From assembly GCA_018812925.1 (NCBI GenBank), contig JAHJCU010000005.1, positions 207,706 to 271,705 of the forward strand: DNA of 64,000 nt, written 5' to 3'. Of the stretch, positions 53,086 to 61,445 are shown piece by piece. This stretch comes from Candidatus Omnitrophota bacterium. Its GTDB lineage: Bacteria > CAIJMQ01. The position numbers and the translations under genes were made by a program. Below the pieces are notes generated by a model that worked only from the letters and a program-made list of their open reading frames with translations, was not told where the DNA came from and did not search any database. How positions within the stretch are numbered: position 1 is the first letter of the stretch; each line of letters opens with the position of its first letter.

Positions 53086-54894
53086 TTATTCTTTTCTATT
53101 GAATCTTTTTTCTATTTCATTCCAGCTGAATCTTATTATTGCAGGTCTTCCGTGCGGACACCAATTTTTGTATTCGGTATTTTCCCATTGGTTGATCAAA
53201 GATTTTATTTCCTCATTGGTAAGCTTATCTCCTGCTTTGATAGCTGCTTTGCAAGCTACCATAGTCAAGATTTTTTCCGCGCATTCTTCCACTGAGAGTT
53301 GTTTGTCCATATTTTCAAATTCTTCGGCAATATCAAGAATGATAACTGATGGAGATGACTTTTTAATTGTTTTGGGAACGGAATGCACTATAAAAGTATT
53401 TTGTCCAAAAGGTTCAATGTTGAATCCTAAATTTTTGAGTAGAACCAAATTTTCAGTAATCATAGAAGCTTCGTGCTTATTTAATTCTATCGTTTCAGGT
53501 ATAAGAAGATTTTGCACCTGAATAGTTGAAGTTTTCATTTCTTTTTTTAGTTTCTCATAAAGAACTCTCTCGTGGGCTGCATGCTGGTCTAGCATAAAAA
53601 CCCCTTCAGAATCTTCTCCCAATAGGTAGGTGTTTTTAATCTGTACTTTGATATTTAATTTATCAGAAACAAGAAGATAATCTTCTCTCTTTTCTTTTAC
53701 CCCGTTAGAAATTCCCCCTATTTCATCTCTTGCAACAGAATCCCCGAGTATTTTATTTCTAACGGGGTGAACTGGTGTTCCCCCCAATTCTGTAAATCCC
53801 AATTGAGTATTTTTATCTTTTTCAGTTAAAGGCGTCCTTGTGTAGGGTTTATCAAATGTCTTTATTGTTACGTTTGGTTTTTTAAAAAATATTTCAGGTA
53901 AAAGTTTGGCATTTTTCAGGCAGTTTCTTACTCCTTCGCGGATGATTTCGAAGATTTCATTTTCCTTTTGAAATTTAATGATATCTTTAGAAGGATGTAC
54001 ATTTATATCTATTTCTTTTGGATCTATCGTAAGAAATAGAAAAACTTGAGGTTGTCTTTCTTCCGGTATAACGGGTTGATATCCTCTTTTGCAGGCGGCG
54101 GCTATTAAACCGCTTGAAATTGTTCTACCGTTTACAAAAAGATATTGCATGCCAGATTTTCTTCTGGCGAAGAAAGGCTTAGATATAAATCCTTCAATAT
54201 GGAAAAGAGAATTTTCTATTTTTAGAGGGATAAGTTCGGAAGTGAACTCTTTGCCCCAAAAATCTATAATTTTATCTAAATTGTTATTCCTGCTGAGTGT
54301 ATTTATGCGTTGTTTTTTATTGTGAAATAGCTGAAACGCAATTTTGGGACGAGCCAATGCTTCTCTTGTCACGATATTTAGTATGTGTCTTAATTCTACG
54401 CTGTCGTTTTTTAGGAATTTTTTTCTTGCAGGGAGATGAGAAAAAAGGTTTTTAACCGTTACAGTAGTCCCTTCGGGGCTGGCTTGTTCGGTTATTCTTT
54501 TTATCTTTCCGTTTTCTGCTTCAACCAAAATGCCTATCGATTCTTCTTTTGATTTTGTAAGAATAGAAAGTTGCGATGCTGTTGCAATTGAAGGCAGAGC
54601 TTCGCCGCGGAATCCTAAAGTGGAAAGTTTTAATAGGTCGTTGAAATCTCGGATTTTGCTTGTGGAATAACGCTCTAGGCAAAGTTCTGCGTCATCTCTT
54701 GTCATTCCATCGCCGTCGTCCCTGACTCTTATAAGTCTTTTCCCGCCTTCTTCAAGTTCAATTGTTATTTTTTTTGCATCCGCATCCAATGAATTTTCAA
54801 TCAATTCTTTTATGACAGATACCGGTCTTTCTATTACTTCACCGGCCGCAATGCGTTTGATTGTATCTTCACAAGGAATTCTAATTTTACCCAT
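53086..54894 (-). CDS. mutL: DNA mismatch repair protein MutL with an in-frame palindromic insertion
   Basis: 602 residues. GHKL ATPase: ELIENSLDADAKKI near 30, RDDGDGMTRDD near 57, GFRGEALPSI near 95; transducer domain to about 330; C-terminal endonuclease domain with DQHAAHERVLYE, VACKAAIKAGD and CPHGRP, so it is likely a nicking MutL. Residues about 376-399 (VHPVRNKILGDSVARDEIGG-type) are encoded by a 70-bp palindromic element in the linker between the ATPase and the dimerisation domain. No mutS in the window. Confidence 0.95.
   Translation of the reverse strand: MGKIRIPCEDTIKRIAAGEVIERPVSVIKELIENSLDADAKKITIELEEGGKRLIRVRDDGDGMTRDDAELCLERYSTSKIRDFNDLLKLSTLGFRGEALPSIATASQLSILTKSKEESIGILVEAENGKIKRITEQASPEGTTVTVKNLFSHLPARKKFLKNDSVELRHILNIVTREALARPKIAFQLFHNKKQRINTLSRNNNLDKIIDFWGKEFTSELIPLKIENSLFHIEGFISKPFFARRKSGMQYLFVNGRTISSGLIAAACKRGYQPVIPEERQPQVFLFLTIDPKEIDINVHPSKDIIKFQKENEIFEIIREGVRNCLKNAKLLPEIFFKKPNVTIKTFDKPYTRTPLTEKDKNTQLGFTELGGTPVHPVRNKILGDSVARDEIGGISNGVKEKREDYLLVSDKLNIKVQIKNTYLLGEDSEGVFMLDQHAAHERVLYEKLKKEMKTSTIQVQNLLIPETIELNKHEASMITENLVLLKNLGFNIEPFGQNTFIVHSVPKTIKKSSPSVIILDIAEEFENMDKQLSVEECAEKILTMVACKAAIKAGDKLTNEEIKSLINQWENTEYKNWCPHGRPAIIRFSWNEIEKRFNRKE
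53699..53768. repeat. Palindromic element inside mutL, copy C
   Basis: Perfect 14-bp inverted ends: ACCCCGTTAGAAAT (53699-53712) and ATTTCTAACGGGGT (53755-53768), the same terminal sequence as copies A and B but with a shorter, different interior. Read in frame by mutL. Confidence 0.9.
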
Positions 54895-54902
54895 TTGTTT
54901 GT

Positions 54903-54931
54903 ATTTTACCAGAGAGACAAATAATGAACAA
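54903..54931 (-). promoter_or_regulatory. Promoter of mutL (leaderless)
   Basis: Minus strand: TTGTTC, 17-bp spacer, TAAAAT, then 8 bases to the ATG; no Shine-Dalgarno. Confidence 0.45.
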
Positions 54932-54963
54932 AGGCTTTTAAATAACTGGATTGCAGCATATGA

Positions 54964-55060
54964 TATAATTTAATCGGAACACAGTTCCGATTACCCCGCA
55001 GAGTATCGGGAAAATTTTCGGGAAATTTCTGAAAAATTTTCGGGATGTCTTACGTTACGG
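54964..55060 (+). repeat. -10 box followed by a palindrome-rich insert upstream of the FHA gene
   Basis: TATAAT at 54964-54969, then ATCGGAAC-ACA-GTTCCGAT (54973-54991) and CGGGAAAATTTTCGGG / GAAAAATTTTCGGG (55007-55043), then GTTACGGGG. The -10 is 117 bases from the FHA ATG. Confidence 0.55.
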
Positions 55061-55086
55061 GGTTAATCCAACAAACTGAACTTTAT

Positions 55087-55407
55087 ATGTTTAAATGGTT
55101 TAAAAAGGAAAAACAGGTGGTTTTAATATCAAATAGCGGAAAAGAGTTTATTCTTGATTCCGAAATTCCCAATAAAATAGGCAGGGGTCAATCTGCTCAT
55201 GTATTTGTTGATGATGACCTTGGTGTTTCACGCCAAAATTCTGTAGTTACCTTCGATAAAAAAATGAACATGTATTATATCCAGGATACAGATAGTAAGC
55301 ATGGCACTTATTTAAACGGTGAACAAATATCAGAAAAAAAAGAATTAAAGAGCGGAGATATAATAGGAATCGGTAAATATACGAAGTTTACATTTGGAAT
55401 ACGATAA
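55087..55407 (+). CDS. FHA-domain protein
   Basis: 106 residues. One forkhead-associated domain: IGRGQSAHVFVDDDLGVSRQNSVVTF (about 32-57; GR and SRxN contacts to phosphothreonine), DTDSKHGTYLNGE near 72 and LKSGDIIGIGKY near 87. Binds phosphothreonine peptides in the cytosol. Start chosen at 55087 (MFKWFKK); an earlier ATG at 55045 would translate repeat DNA. No kinase in the window. Confidence 0.88.
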   Translation: MFKWFKKEKQVVLISNSGKEFILDSEIPNKIGRGQSAHVFVDDDLGVSRQNSVVTFDKKMNMYYIQDTDSKHGTYLNGEQISEKKELKSGDIIGIGKYTKFTFGIR

Positions 55408-55444
55408 GACTTGTCCCAATCTCTCTGGTTCCAATAAAATTATT

Positions 55445-56842
55445 ATGTTTACAAAACAAACACTGCTTGAGCTTTGTGCTTCTGTTGGCGCTGATTTTAC
55501 GGAAGTTAGAATAGTAGAATCCTTCAATGCCGCTATACAAATTCAAGACGGAAAAGCTTTAAAACTCAGCTCATCAAACTCTATAGGCGCCGGAATCAGA
55601 GTATTGAAAGACGGCAGTTGGGGCTTTGTTTCCTGTGAAAATATCTTAAATAAAGATTCTCTGTATTCGGCAATAAAAAACGCATTGGCTCTTGCTGTTT
55701 CCTCGGATAGAAAATGGACGGAAAAAAGAGAAATAGCGAAAGTCGAACCTATCCAAGCCATAATTTCCTCGAAAGTAAAAATCGATCCCAGAAATGTTCC
55801 TTTTAAGACAAAAATGGAGAAATTGAGCCAGCTTGAAGCAAGTGCGAGAAAATATTCTCCCTCTGTAGTTAATACGGTTCTTAATTACGGTGATTCTTAT
55901 ATAAAAGAAACTATAAGTAATTCATCGGGAACTTATATACAACAGGAAAAAATTTTGACTCGGGCTTCTTTAACCGTTACCGCTTATAAGGATGGGGTAA
56001 GACAATCTTCTCATAAGTCTGCGGCCGGAGTTAAAGGATTTGAAATAATAGAGGAACTTACACCGGAAAATTTTTCGCATAAAGTTGCATCTAAAACAGT
56101 TGAACTTCTTGCGGCAGAAAATCCTCCATCGGGAAGATTTCCCGTTATACTGGCACCATCTATGGTAGGACTGTTTACGCATGAAGCTGTGGGACATAAT
56201 GCCGAAGCGGATGCAGTTAAAAGTAGTAGTTCAATTTTTGAAGGTAAAATTGGTAGTCAAATTGCTTCTTCGGTTGTTTCTATGGTGGATGACCCTACTT
56301 TTGAAAATGCATATGGTTCTTATGTATATGACAGCGAAGGCACAAAAGCGAAAAAGACGATAATAATAGAAAACGGTGTTTTGAAAAATTTTATTAATAA
56401 TCTTGAAACCGCGCGCTTTTTTAATGTTTCGCCTACAGGTAATGCAAGAGCCGACGGTTATTCTTCATCGCCAATAGTAAGGATGAGCAACACATATATG
56501 CTCCCAGGCAAGTCGAGTTTTGATGATATTCTTGCAGGCACAAAAAAAGGTATATTTGTAGAAGATGTGGGCTTTGGCGGTTATGTATTCCCTGAAAGAG
56601 GACAATTTATGTTTAACGCAAATTCTTCATACTTAATTGAAAACGGCAAGAAAACTAAATTATTGAAAAATGTATCTTTAACCGGGCTTACACTTGAAAC
56701 TCTACTTAATGTTGAACAGGTAAGCAAGGAATTTTCTCTTTCAGGTGAGGGAGGGACATGCGGTAAGAGCGGACAGGGGGCTCCCGTAGATGACGGCGGA
56801 CCCTATATCAAAGTGAAAGAAATGTTGGTGGGGGGAAGATAG
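55445..56842 (+). CDS. tldD: TldD metalloprotease subunit
   Basis: 465 residues. Zinc-site motif THEAVGHNAEAD with HEAVGH at 246-251 and the conserved Cys439 in GGTCGKSGQGAP. TldD forms a heterodimer with TldE/PmbA and degrades unfolded or leader peptides. Start chosen at ATG 55445; an upstream TTG at 55394 overlaps the FHA gene. Followed 9 bases later by its partner. Confidence 0.94.
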   Translation: MFTKQTLLELCASVGADFTEVRIVESFNAAIQIQDGKALKLSSSNSIGAGIRVLKDGSWGFVSCENILNKDSLYSAIKNALALAVSSDRKWTEKREIAKVEPIQAIISSKVKIDPRNVPFKTKMEKLSQLEASARKYSPSVVNTVLNYGDSYIKETISNSSGTYIQQEKILTRASLTVTAYKDGVRQSSHKSAAGVKGFEIIEELTPENFSHKVASKTVELLAAENPPSGRFPVILAPSMVGLFTHEAVGHNAEADAVKSSSSIFEGKIGSQIASSVVSMVDDPTFENAYGSYVYDSEGTKAKKTIIIENGVLKNFINNLETARFFNVSPTGNARADGYSSSPIVRMSNTYMLPGKSSFDDILAGTKKGIFVEDVGFGGYVFPERGQFMFNANSSYLIENGKKTKLLKNVSLTGLTLETLLNVEQVSKEFSLSGEGGTCGKSGQGAPVDDGGPYIKVKEMLVGGR

Positions 56843-56851
56843 TAATCAAAA

Positions 56852-58174
56852 ATGAAAGATAAAAACATAAAAAAATGGGCTTTGAAAGCTTGTGAGCTTT
56901 TAAAGAAAAAACCTATTGACCAGGCAGAAGTTGTTGTTTTTGGCGGCGATGATATTGAAGTGGAGTTCGAAAAAAATAAAATATCCTCTTCTGCAATGCA
57001 TTCTAATCGGACTATTTCCATAGTGGCTTTTTCCAAAGGGGGTAGGGGCAGATATTCCACTACTATTTATAACGAAAAAGATATTGAAAAAGCGGTGGAC
57101 ATTGTTTCTTCTATAACTGTCAACACTCATCATGACCCCGACTTTAAATCGCTTCCTTATCCTTCTAAGTATCTTGGGATAGAAAATTTGTTTGATGAAA
57201 AGATTGTTTCTCTCGAAAAGAGCAAACTCTTTCTTTGGGCGGCTAATGCGATTAAAGAAGCGCTTGGTATAGAACCAAATATAATTATTTCCGGAGAAGT
57301 GACATTGAGTTCAGGAGAAGGGTTTCTTGCAAATACTAACGGCGTAGAAGCAACTGATAAAACCACTAATATTGCCATGAGTTTATTCGGTGTGCTTCAT
57401 TCTGGCGGGGAAGTAGGCAGCGCTTATGACTTTGATGAAGCAAGGATGTTAGAGGATTTTGCTCCTTTGGGATTAGGAGGAAAAATTGCGAATGATGCCA
57501 GAAATCAACTTGGTTCAAGAAAGTGTAAAGGTGGCAGGTTTCCCGTAGTTTTGGGACCGTTAACTTCCGCTTCTTTATTCGGCATACTTGCTTCTGCATG
57601 TAATGCGGAAGGGGTCCAAAGAAAGCGTTCTTTTTTATGCGATATGAAAAACAAACAAATAGCTTCTAAAATTTTAAGTATAATTGATGACCCGTTGATT
57701 GCAGGCGGTATTCACTCCGGTTCTTTTGACGGCGAAGGAACAGCTCATAAGAAAATTTTACTCATAGAGAAGGGAATATTGAAAACATATTTGCATAATT
57801 CTTATACTGCCGGCAAAAGTGGCGAGGAAAATACAGGACATGCGACTTTCACGGGAGGAATCTTACCGACTAACCTTATTCCTAAATTAGGTAGTCGAAC
57901 CGCAAAAGAAATTATAAGCGAAATAAAAGAAGGTATATACATAGATAGCACATCAATTCAGCCTGATTCGGCATCGGGTGATTTTTCCCAGCCAATCGAT
58001 TTTGGATTTAAAATTGAAAACGGGGAAATTGCTTATCCTTTAAAAGAAACAATGGTCGGAGGGAATTTCTTGGAACTTCTTAAGAACATTGAGGAGATTT
58101 CATCAGATTACAGAGCCGAGCCTGGAAGTGTAATGCCTACTATAAAAGTGAGAGAAATGCAGGTTATCGGGTGA
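56852..58174 (+). CDS. tldE: TldE/PmbA partner subunit of TldD
   Basis: 440 residues. The TldD/PmbA fold with FEKNKISSSAMHSNRTISI near 31, FPVVLGPLTSASLFGIL near 230, LSIIDDPLIAGGIHSGSFDGEGTAHKK near 272 and NSYTAGKSGEENTGHAT near 315. The HExxxH motif is absent, as expected for TldE. With TldD, probable cleavage or maturation of peptides. Adjacent genes suggest one transcript. Confidence 0.93.
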   Translation: MKDKNIKKWALKACELLKKKPIDQAEVVVFGGDDIEVEFEKNKISSSAMHSNRTISIVAFSKGGRGRYSTTIYNEKDIEKAVDIVSSITVNTHHDPDFKSLPYPSKYLGIENLFDEKIVSLEKSKLFLWAANAIKEALGIEPNIIISGEVTLSSGEGFLANTNGVEATDKTTNIAMSLFGVLHSGGEVGSAYDFDEARMLEDFAPLGLGGKIANDARNQLGSRKCKGGRFPVVLGPLTSASLFGILASACNAEGVQRKRSFLCDMKNKQIASKILSIIDDPLIAGGIHSGSFDGEGTAHKKILLIEKGILKTYLHNSYTAGKSGEENTGHATFTGGILPTNLIPKLGSRTAKEIISEIKEGIYIDSTSIQPDSASGDFSQPIDFGFKIENGEIAYPLKETMVGGNFLELLKNIEEISSDYRAEPGSVMPTIKVREMQVIG

Positions 58175-58207
58175 GTAGCATTTCGCAAAATAAGGAAAAA
58201 ACGCAAA

Positions 58208-58242
58208 AAATTAAAAACGGTTATCGGTTATCGCAAAAAAAA
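58208..58242. repeat. 'AACGGTTATCG' repeat
   Basis: AAAACGGTTATCGGTTATCGCAAAA between tldE and leuA; same word at 14918-14961 and 24077-24092. Confidence 0.5.
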
Positions 58243-58293
58243 CGAGTACACTTCCAGATACACTTTTTAGTGAAACATATTTATAAGTTATCT

Positions 58294-58322
58294 TTGACGA
58301 ACACACCTGTTTTTAGTACAAT
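58294..58322 (+). promoter_or_regulatory. Promoter of leuA (leaderless)
   Basis: TTGACG, 17-bp spacer, TACAAT, then 9 bases to the ATG; predicted transcript starts at or next to the start codon. Confidence 0.65.
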
Positions 58323-58331
58323 TCCAAAGCT

Positions 58332-59840
58332 ATGGAAAAGATATATATATTTGAATCAAGTTTAAGAGAAGGTGAGCAGGCCGCGGGTTGTGGCTTTAAT
58401 CCCAAGAATAAATTAGAAATTGCCCAACAGTTGGAAAGATTGGGAGTTGATGTTATCGAAGCTGGATTTCCGGTAAGTTCCCCTGGTGAACTAGAAGCGG
58501 TGAAATTGGTAGCTTCAAAGATTAAAAAATGCACTGTTGCCGGTCTTGCCCGTTCTATGAAAAAAGATATTGATGCATGTTGGGAAGCAATAAAAAAAGC
58601 TAAAAAACCAAGGATTCACGTGTTTTTAGCGACTTCCAATATACACATGAAATATAAATTTGGTAAAGCGCGCGAAGAAATCTTAAAAATGGCAGTTGAG
58701 GCGGTAAAATATGCCAAGAAATATACCAACGACATAGAGTTTTCCCCTGAAGATGCTACAAGAACAGACCTTGATTTTTTATGCAAAATTGTAGAATCAG
58801 TCATAGGTGTCGGCGCAACTGTTATAAATATTGCGGATACTGTGGGATATTCTCTTCCTATGGAAATGTACAGGATTGTAAAACATGTAAAAGAGAATGT
58901 TTCTAATATAGATAAAGCTATAATCTCAGTCCATTGCCATAATGATCTGGGGCTTGCATCAGCCAATTCTATTGCTGCAATTGAAGCCGGCGCAACTCAA
59001 GTTGAGTGTACGATAAACGGAATTGGCGAAAGAGCGGGAAATGCATCTTTGGAAGAAATAGTTATGGCGATTCAGACAAGAAAAACTCTTTTACAAAAAT
59101 TCACTCAAGTAAACACGAAAGAAATTTGCAAGACCTCTCGTCTTATATCTCATCTAACCGGAATTTCTGTTCAACCAAACAAAGCGGTTGTAGGTAGTAA
59201 CGCTTTTGCGCATTCCGCAGGTATTCACATTGACGGAATTCTAAAAAACAGGCGTACTTATGAAATAATGAAACCGGAAGATGTCGGAGCCCAAGGTCAT
59301 AAGATAGTATTGACTGCGCGTTCTGGAAGACACGCCTTAAAAGATAAATTGCAGAAGTTGGGATATAAATTGAAAGATAAGGATTTCCAGAAGACATACG
59401 AAAAATTCTTGAACTTGGCGGATAAAAAAAGAGAAATCTTCGACGAAGATTTGAGAACACTTGTAGAAGGGCAGATTTTTAAAATTCCCGAGACCTATTC
59501 TTTACAGTATGTGAATGTGGTCACCGGAAACAAAACTATTCCCACTGCCACAGTAGAAATAAAGCAAAAAGGTAAAATAACCGAAGAGGCGTCATGCGGT
59601 GATGGCCCTGTTGATGCTGTTTATAAAGCTGTAGATAGAATTACGAAAATTAAGACAAAGCTTTTAGATTATTCAATAAAATCTGTCACAAGCGGTAAAG
59701 AGGCTTTAGGCGAAGTTACCGTAAAAATTAAAGTAAACGGAAAAGAATTTTTAGGGAAAGGCGCATCTACGGACATTATAGAAGCGTCAGCTAAAGCATA
59801 TTTGGAAGCCATCAATAGAGCATGTCAACCCCGTAAATAG
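58332..59840 (+). CDS. leuA: 2-isopropylmalate synthase (Asp-to-Glu at metal motif)
   Basis: 502 residues, bacterial LeuA length. A TIM barrel with GFPVSSPGELEAV near 45, HVFLATSNIHMKYK, VHCHNDLGLASANS (metal His pair) and NGIGERAGNASLEE near 235, then a C-terminal LeuA allosteric domain (about 370-500, DGPVDAVYKAVD). The catalytic motif is LREGEQ at 11-16 instead of LRDGEQ, so the metal-binding residue is Glu13; homocitrate synthases use Glu here. Substrate could therefore differ. No leuB, leuC or leuD next to it. Confidence 0.88.
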   Translation: MEKIYIFESSLREGEQAAGCGFNPKNKLEIAQQLERLGVDVIEAGFPVSSPGELEAVKLVASKIKKCTVAGLARSMKKDIDACWEAIKKAKKPRIHVFLATSNIHMKYKFGKAREEILKMAVEAVKYAKKYTNDIEFSPEDATRTDLDFLCKIVESVIGVGATVINIADTVGYSLPMEMYRIVKHVKENVSNIDKAIISVHCHNDLGLASANSIAAIEAGATQVECTINGIGERAGNASLEEIVMAIQTRKTLLQKFTQVNTKEICKTSRLISHLTGISVQPNKAVVGSNAFAHSAGIHIDGILKNRRTYEIMKPEDVGAQGHKIVLTARSGRHALKDKLQKLGYKLKDKDFQKTYEKFLNLADKKREIFDEDLRTLVEGQIFKIPETYSLQYVNVVTGNKTIPTATVEIKQKGKITEEASCGDGPVDAVYKAVDRITKIKTKLLDYSIKSVTSGKEALGEVTVKIKVNGKEFLGKGASTDIIEASAKAYLEAINRACQPRK

Positions 59841-59873
59841 AATTGCATAGTAGGTTAATGAATAAAGGATTAA

Positions 59874-60716
59874 ATGAGAGAAGTATCCGCTAAAGTATTT
59901 ACCGCCGTTATTGCCAAACTCATAAAGGAAGCCAATTACGAATTGCCTCTGCAAGTAAAAAAGGCGATTATTAAATCATCCTACAAAGAAACTTCTAAGC
60001 TCGGAAAATATATTTTCAAGCAGATGCTTGAGAATATAAGTATAGCTCCCAAAAAGGAAATGCCTTTATGCCAAGACACCGGTATACAGGAGATTTTTGT
60101 GTCTATAGGAAGAAATATCTTTGTAAAAGGGAATATAGAAGAAGCTATAAATAAGGGCGTTAGCATAGCGACGAAGGAAGGAAAATTAAGAGCATCAATT
60201 GTTAAATCTCCTCTTTTTGAAAGAATTAATACTAAAAACAATACTCCTGCAGTTATTCATTATAAATTTACAGCGGGTGAGAGGATAAAGATAACTGTAA
60301 TGCCCAAAGGATTTGGCTCTGAAAATGCTAGCGCGGTTAAAATGCTTACACCTTCGCAGGGAATAGAAGGTGTTAAAAATTTTGTCTTAGAGGTTGTAAA
60401 AGAAACAGGTTCAAATGCATGCCCTCCGCTTTTTTTGGGAATAGGAGTAGGAGGAAGCATGAGTAATGTCACGCTTTTGGCAAAAGAGGCACTTCTTCGT
60501 CCACTTAACACATCAAACCCTGACAAGAAAATCGCAAAACTCGAAAAAGGACTCCTTAAGAAAATAAATAAATTGGGAATAGGACCTCAGGGAGTTGGCG
60601 GAAAAGTGACCGCTTTAAATGTGAGTATCAAAGATTCTCCTACACATATAGGTGGATTGCCGGTGTGTGTAAATTTGTCGTGTTATTTATTAAGATATAA
60701 GAGCGTAATAATATAG
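59874..60716 (+). CDS. Fumarate hydratase class I, alpha subunit
   Basis: 280 residues. The three Fe-S cysteines of the catalytic domain: MPLCQDTG near 64, SNACPPLFLGIGVGG near 182, and PVCVNLSCYLLRY near 262. Two-subunit class I fumarase/tartrate dehydratase type (FumA N-terminal half). Converts fumarate and malate. The tail usually contains HxxGLPVAVNxxCHxxRH; here SPTHIGGLPVCVNLSCYLLRY, with the His-rich end altered. TtdA-like tartrate dehydratase is an alternative. Confidence 0.9.
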   Translation: MREVSAKVFTAVIAKLIKEANYELPLQVKKAIIKSSYKETSKLGKYIFKQMLENISIAPKKEMPLCQDTGIQEIFVSIGRNIFVKGNIEEAINKGVSIATKEGKLRASIVKSPLFERINTKNNTPAVIHYKFTAGERIKITVMPKGFGSENASAVKMLTPSQGIEGVKNFVLEVVKETGSNACPPLFLGIGVGGSMSNVTLLAKEALLRPLNTSNPDKKIAKLEKGLLKKINKLGIGPQGVGGKVTALNVSIKDSPTHIGGLPVCVNLSCYLLRYKSVII

Positions 60717-60719
60717 GAG

Positions 60720-60873
60720 TTAGCGAATAGGTTAGAAACCGTAAATGGTAAATGGTAATTAAAGATTCGTAATTCGTAAATAGTAATTGGTAAATGGTAG
60801 TTAAATAATAAAAACAACTGAAAAGATTACGAATTACGGATTACGAGATTCATTATTTTAACTGGCTAACTAA
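60720..60873. repeat. Palindrome of 'ATTCGTAATTCGTAAATAGTAAT' units
   Basis: Outer AGTTAGC / GCTAACT pair, then left-arm repeats of GTAAATGGTAA and ATTCGTAATTCGTAA, and right-arm ATTACGAATTACGGATTACGA. Same family as 16323-16478. Confidence 0.75.
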
Positions 60874-60878
60874 ATAAA

Positions 60879-61442
60879 ATGAAAATGTTAACTACTCCTC
60901 TAACTTTAGATAAAATTGCTTCACTCAGTGCGGGTGATATAGTCTCAATTACCGGCATTATCTATACTGCACGGGATGCGGCGCATAAAAAAATATTGGA
61001 AGCGATAGCAAAGAAAAAAGCCCTGCCCGCTTCCGCAAGGCAGGCGGGTTTACCTTTTGATTTAAAAAGTCAGATTATTTATTATGCCGGTCCAACTCCT
61101 GCTGTCAAGGCAATGCCGATTGGTTCCTGTGGGCCTACTACAAGTTCGCGAATGGATTCTTATACTGTCCCGCTTTTGGAAAAAGAGTTAAAAGGAATGA
61201 TTGGCAAAGGAAAAAGAAGCGAAGAAGTGATAAAAGCGATAAAAAAACATAAAGCGGTTTATTTTCTCGCGGTGGGCGGAGCAGCTGCATTACTTGCCAC
61301 AAAAATAAAAAAATCAAAAATAATAGCATACTCGGAACTTGGCACCGAAGCTATACGTGAATTAGAAATAAAAGATTTCCCTGTGATTGTTGCAATAGAT
61401 TCTAAGGGCAAAAATATTTTTGATAGAAAAAAGAAAGGATAG
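60879..61442 (+). CDS. Fumarate hydratase class I, beta subunit, with a short repeat-encoded insertion
   Basis: 187 residues. Swivelling C-terminal domain of class I fumarase: SAGDIVSITGIIYTARDAAHKKI near 18, YYAGPTPAVK near 70, GPTTSSRMDSY near 84 and GKGKRSE. Pairs with the alpha subunit 162 bases upstream. Residues about 50-59 (PASARQAGLP) are encoded by GC-rich inverted-repeat DNA (CTGCCCGC...GGCAGGCGGG) at a loop where close family members have only a few residues. Confidence 0.9.
   Translation: MKMLTTPLTLDKIASLSAGDIVSITGIIYTARDAAHKKILEAIAKKKALPASARQAGLPFDLKSQIIYYAGPTPAVKAMPIGSCGPTTSSRMDSYTVPLLEKELKGMIGKGKRSEEVIKAIKKHKAVYFLAVGGAAALLATKIKKSKIIAYSELGTEAIRELEIKDFPVIVAIDSKGKNIFDRKKKG
61022..61049. 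repeat. GC-rich inverted repeat inside the fumarase beta gene
   Basis: CTGCC/GGCAG and CCCGC/GCGGG nested pairs; read in frame as about 9 extra residues. Confidence 0.6.
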
Positions 61443-61445
61443 AAA

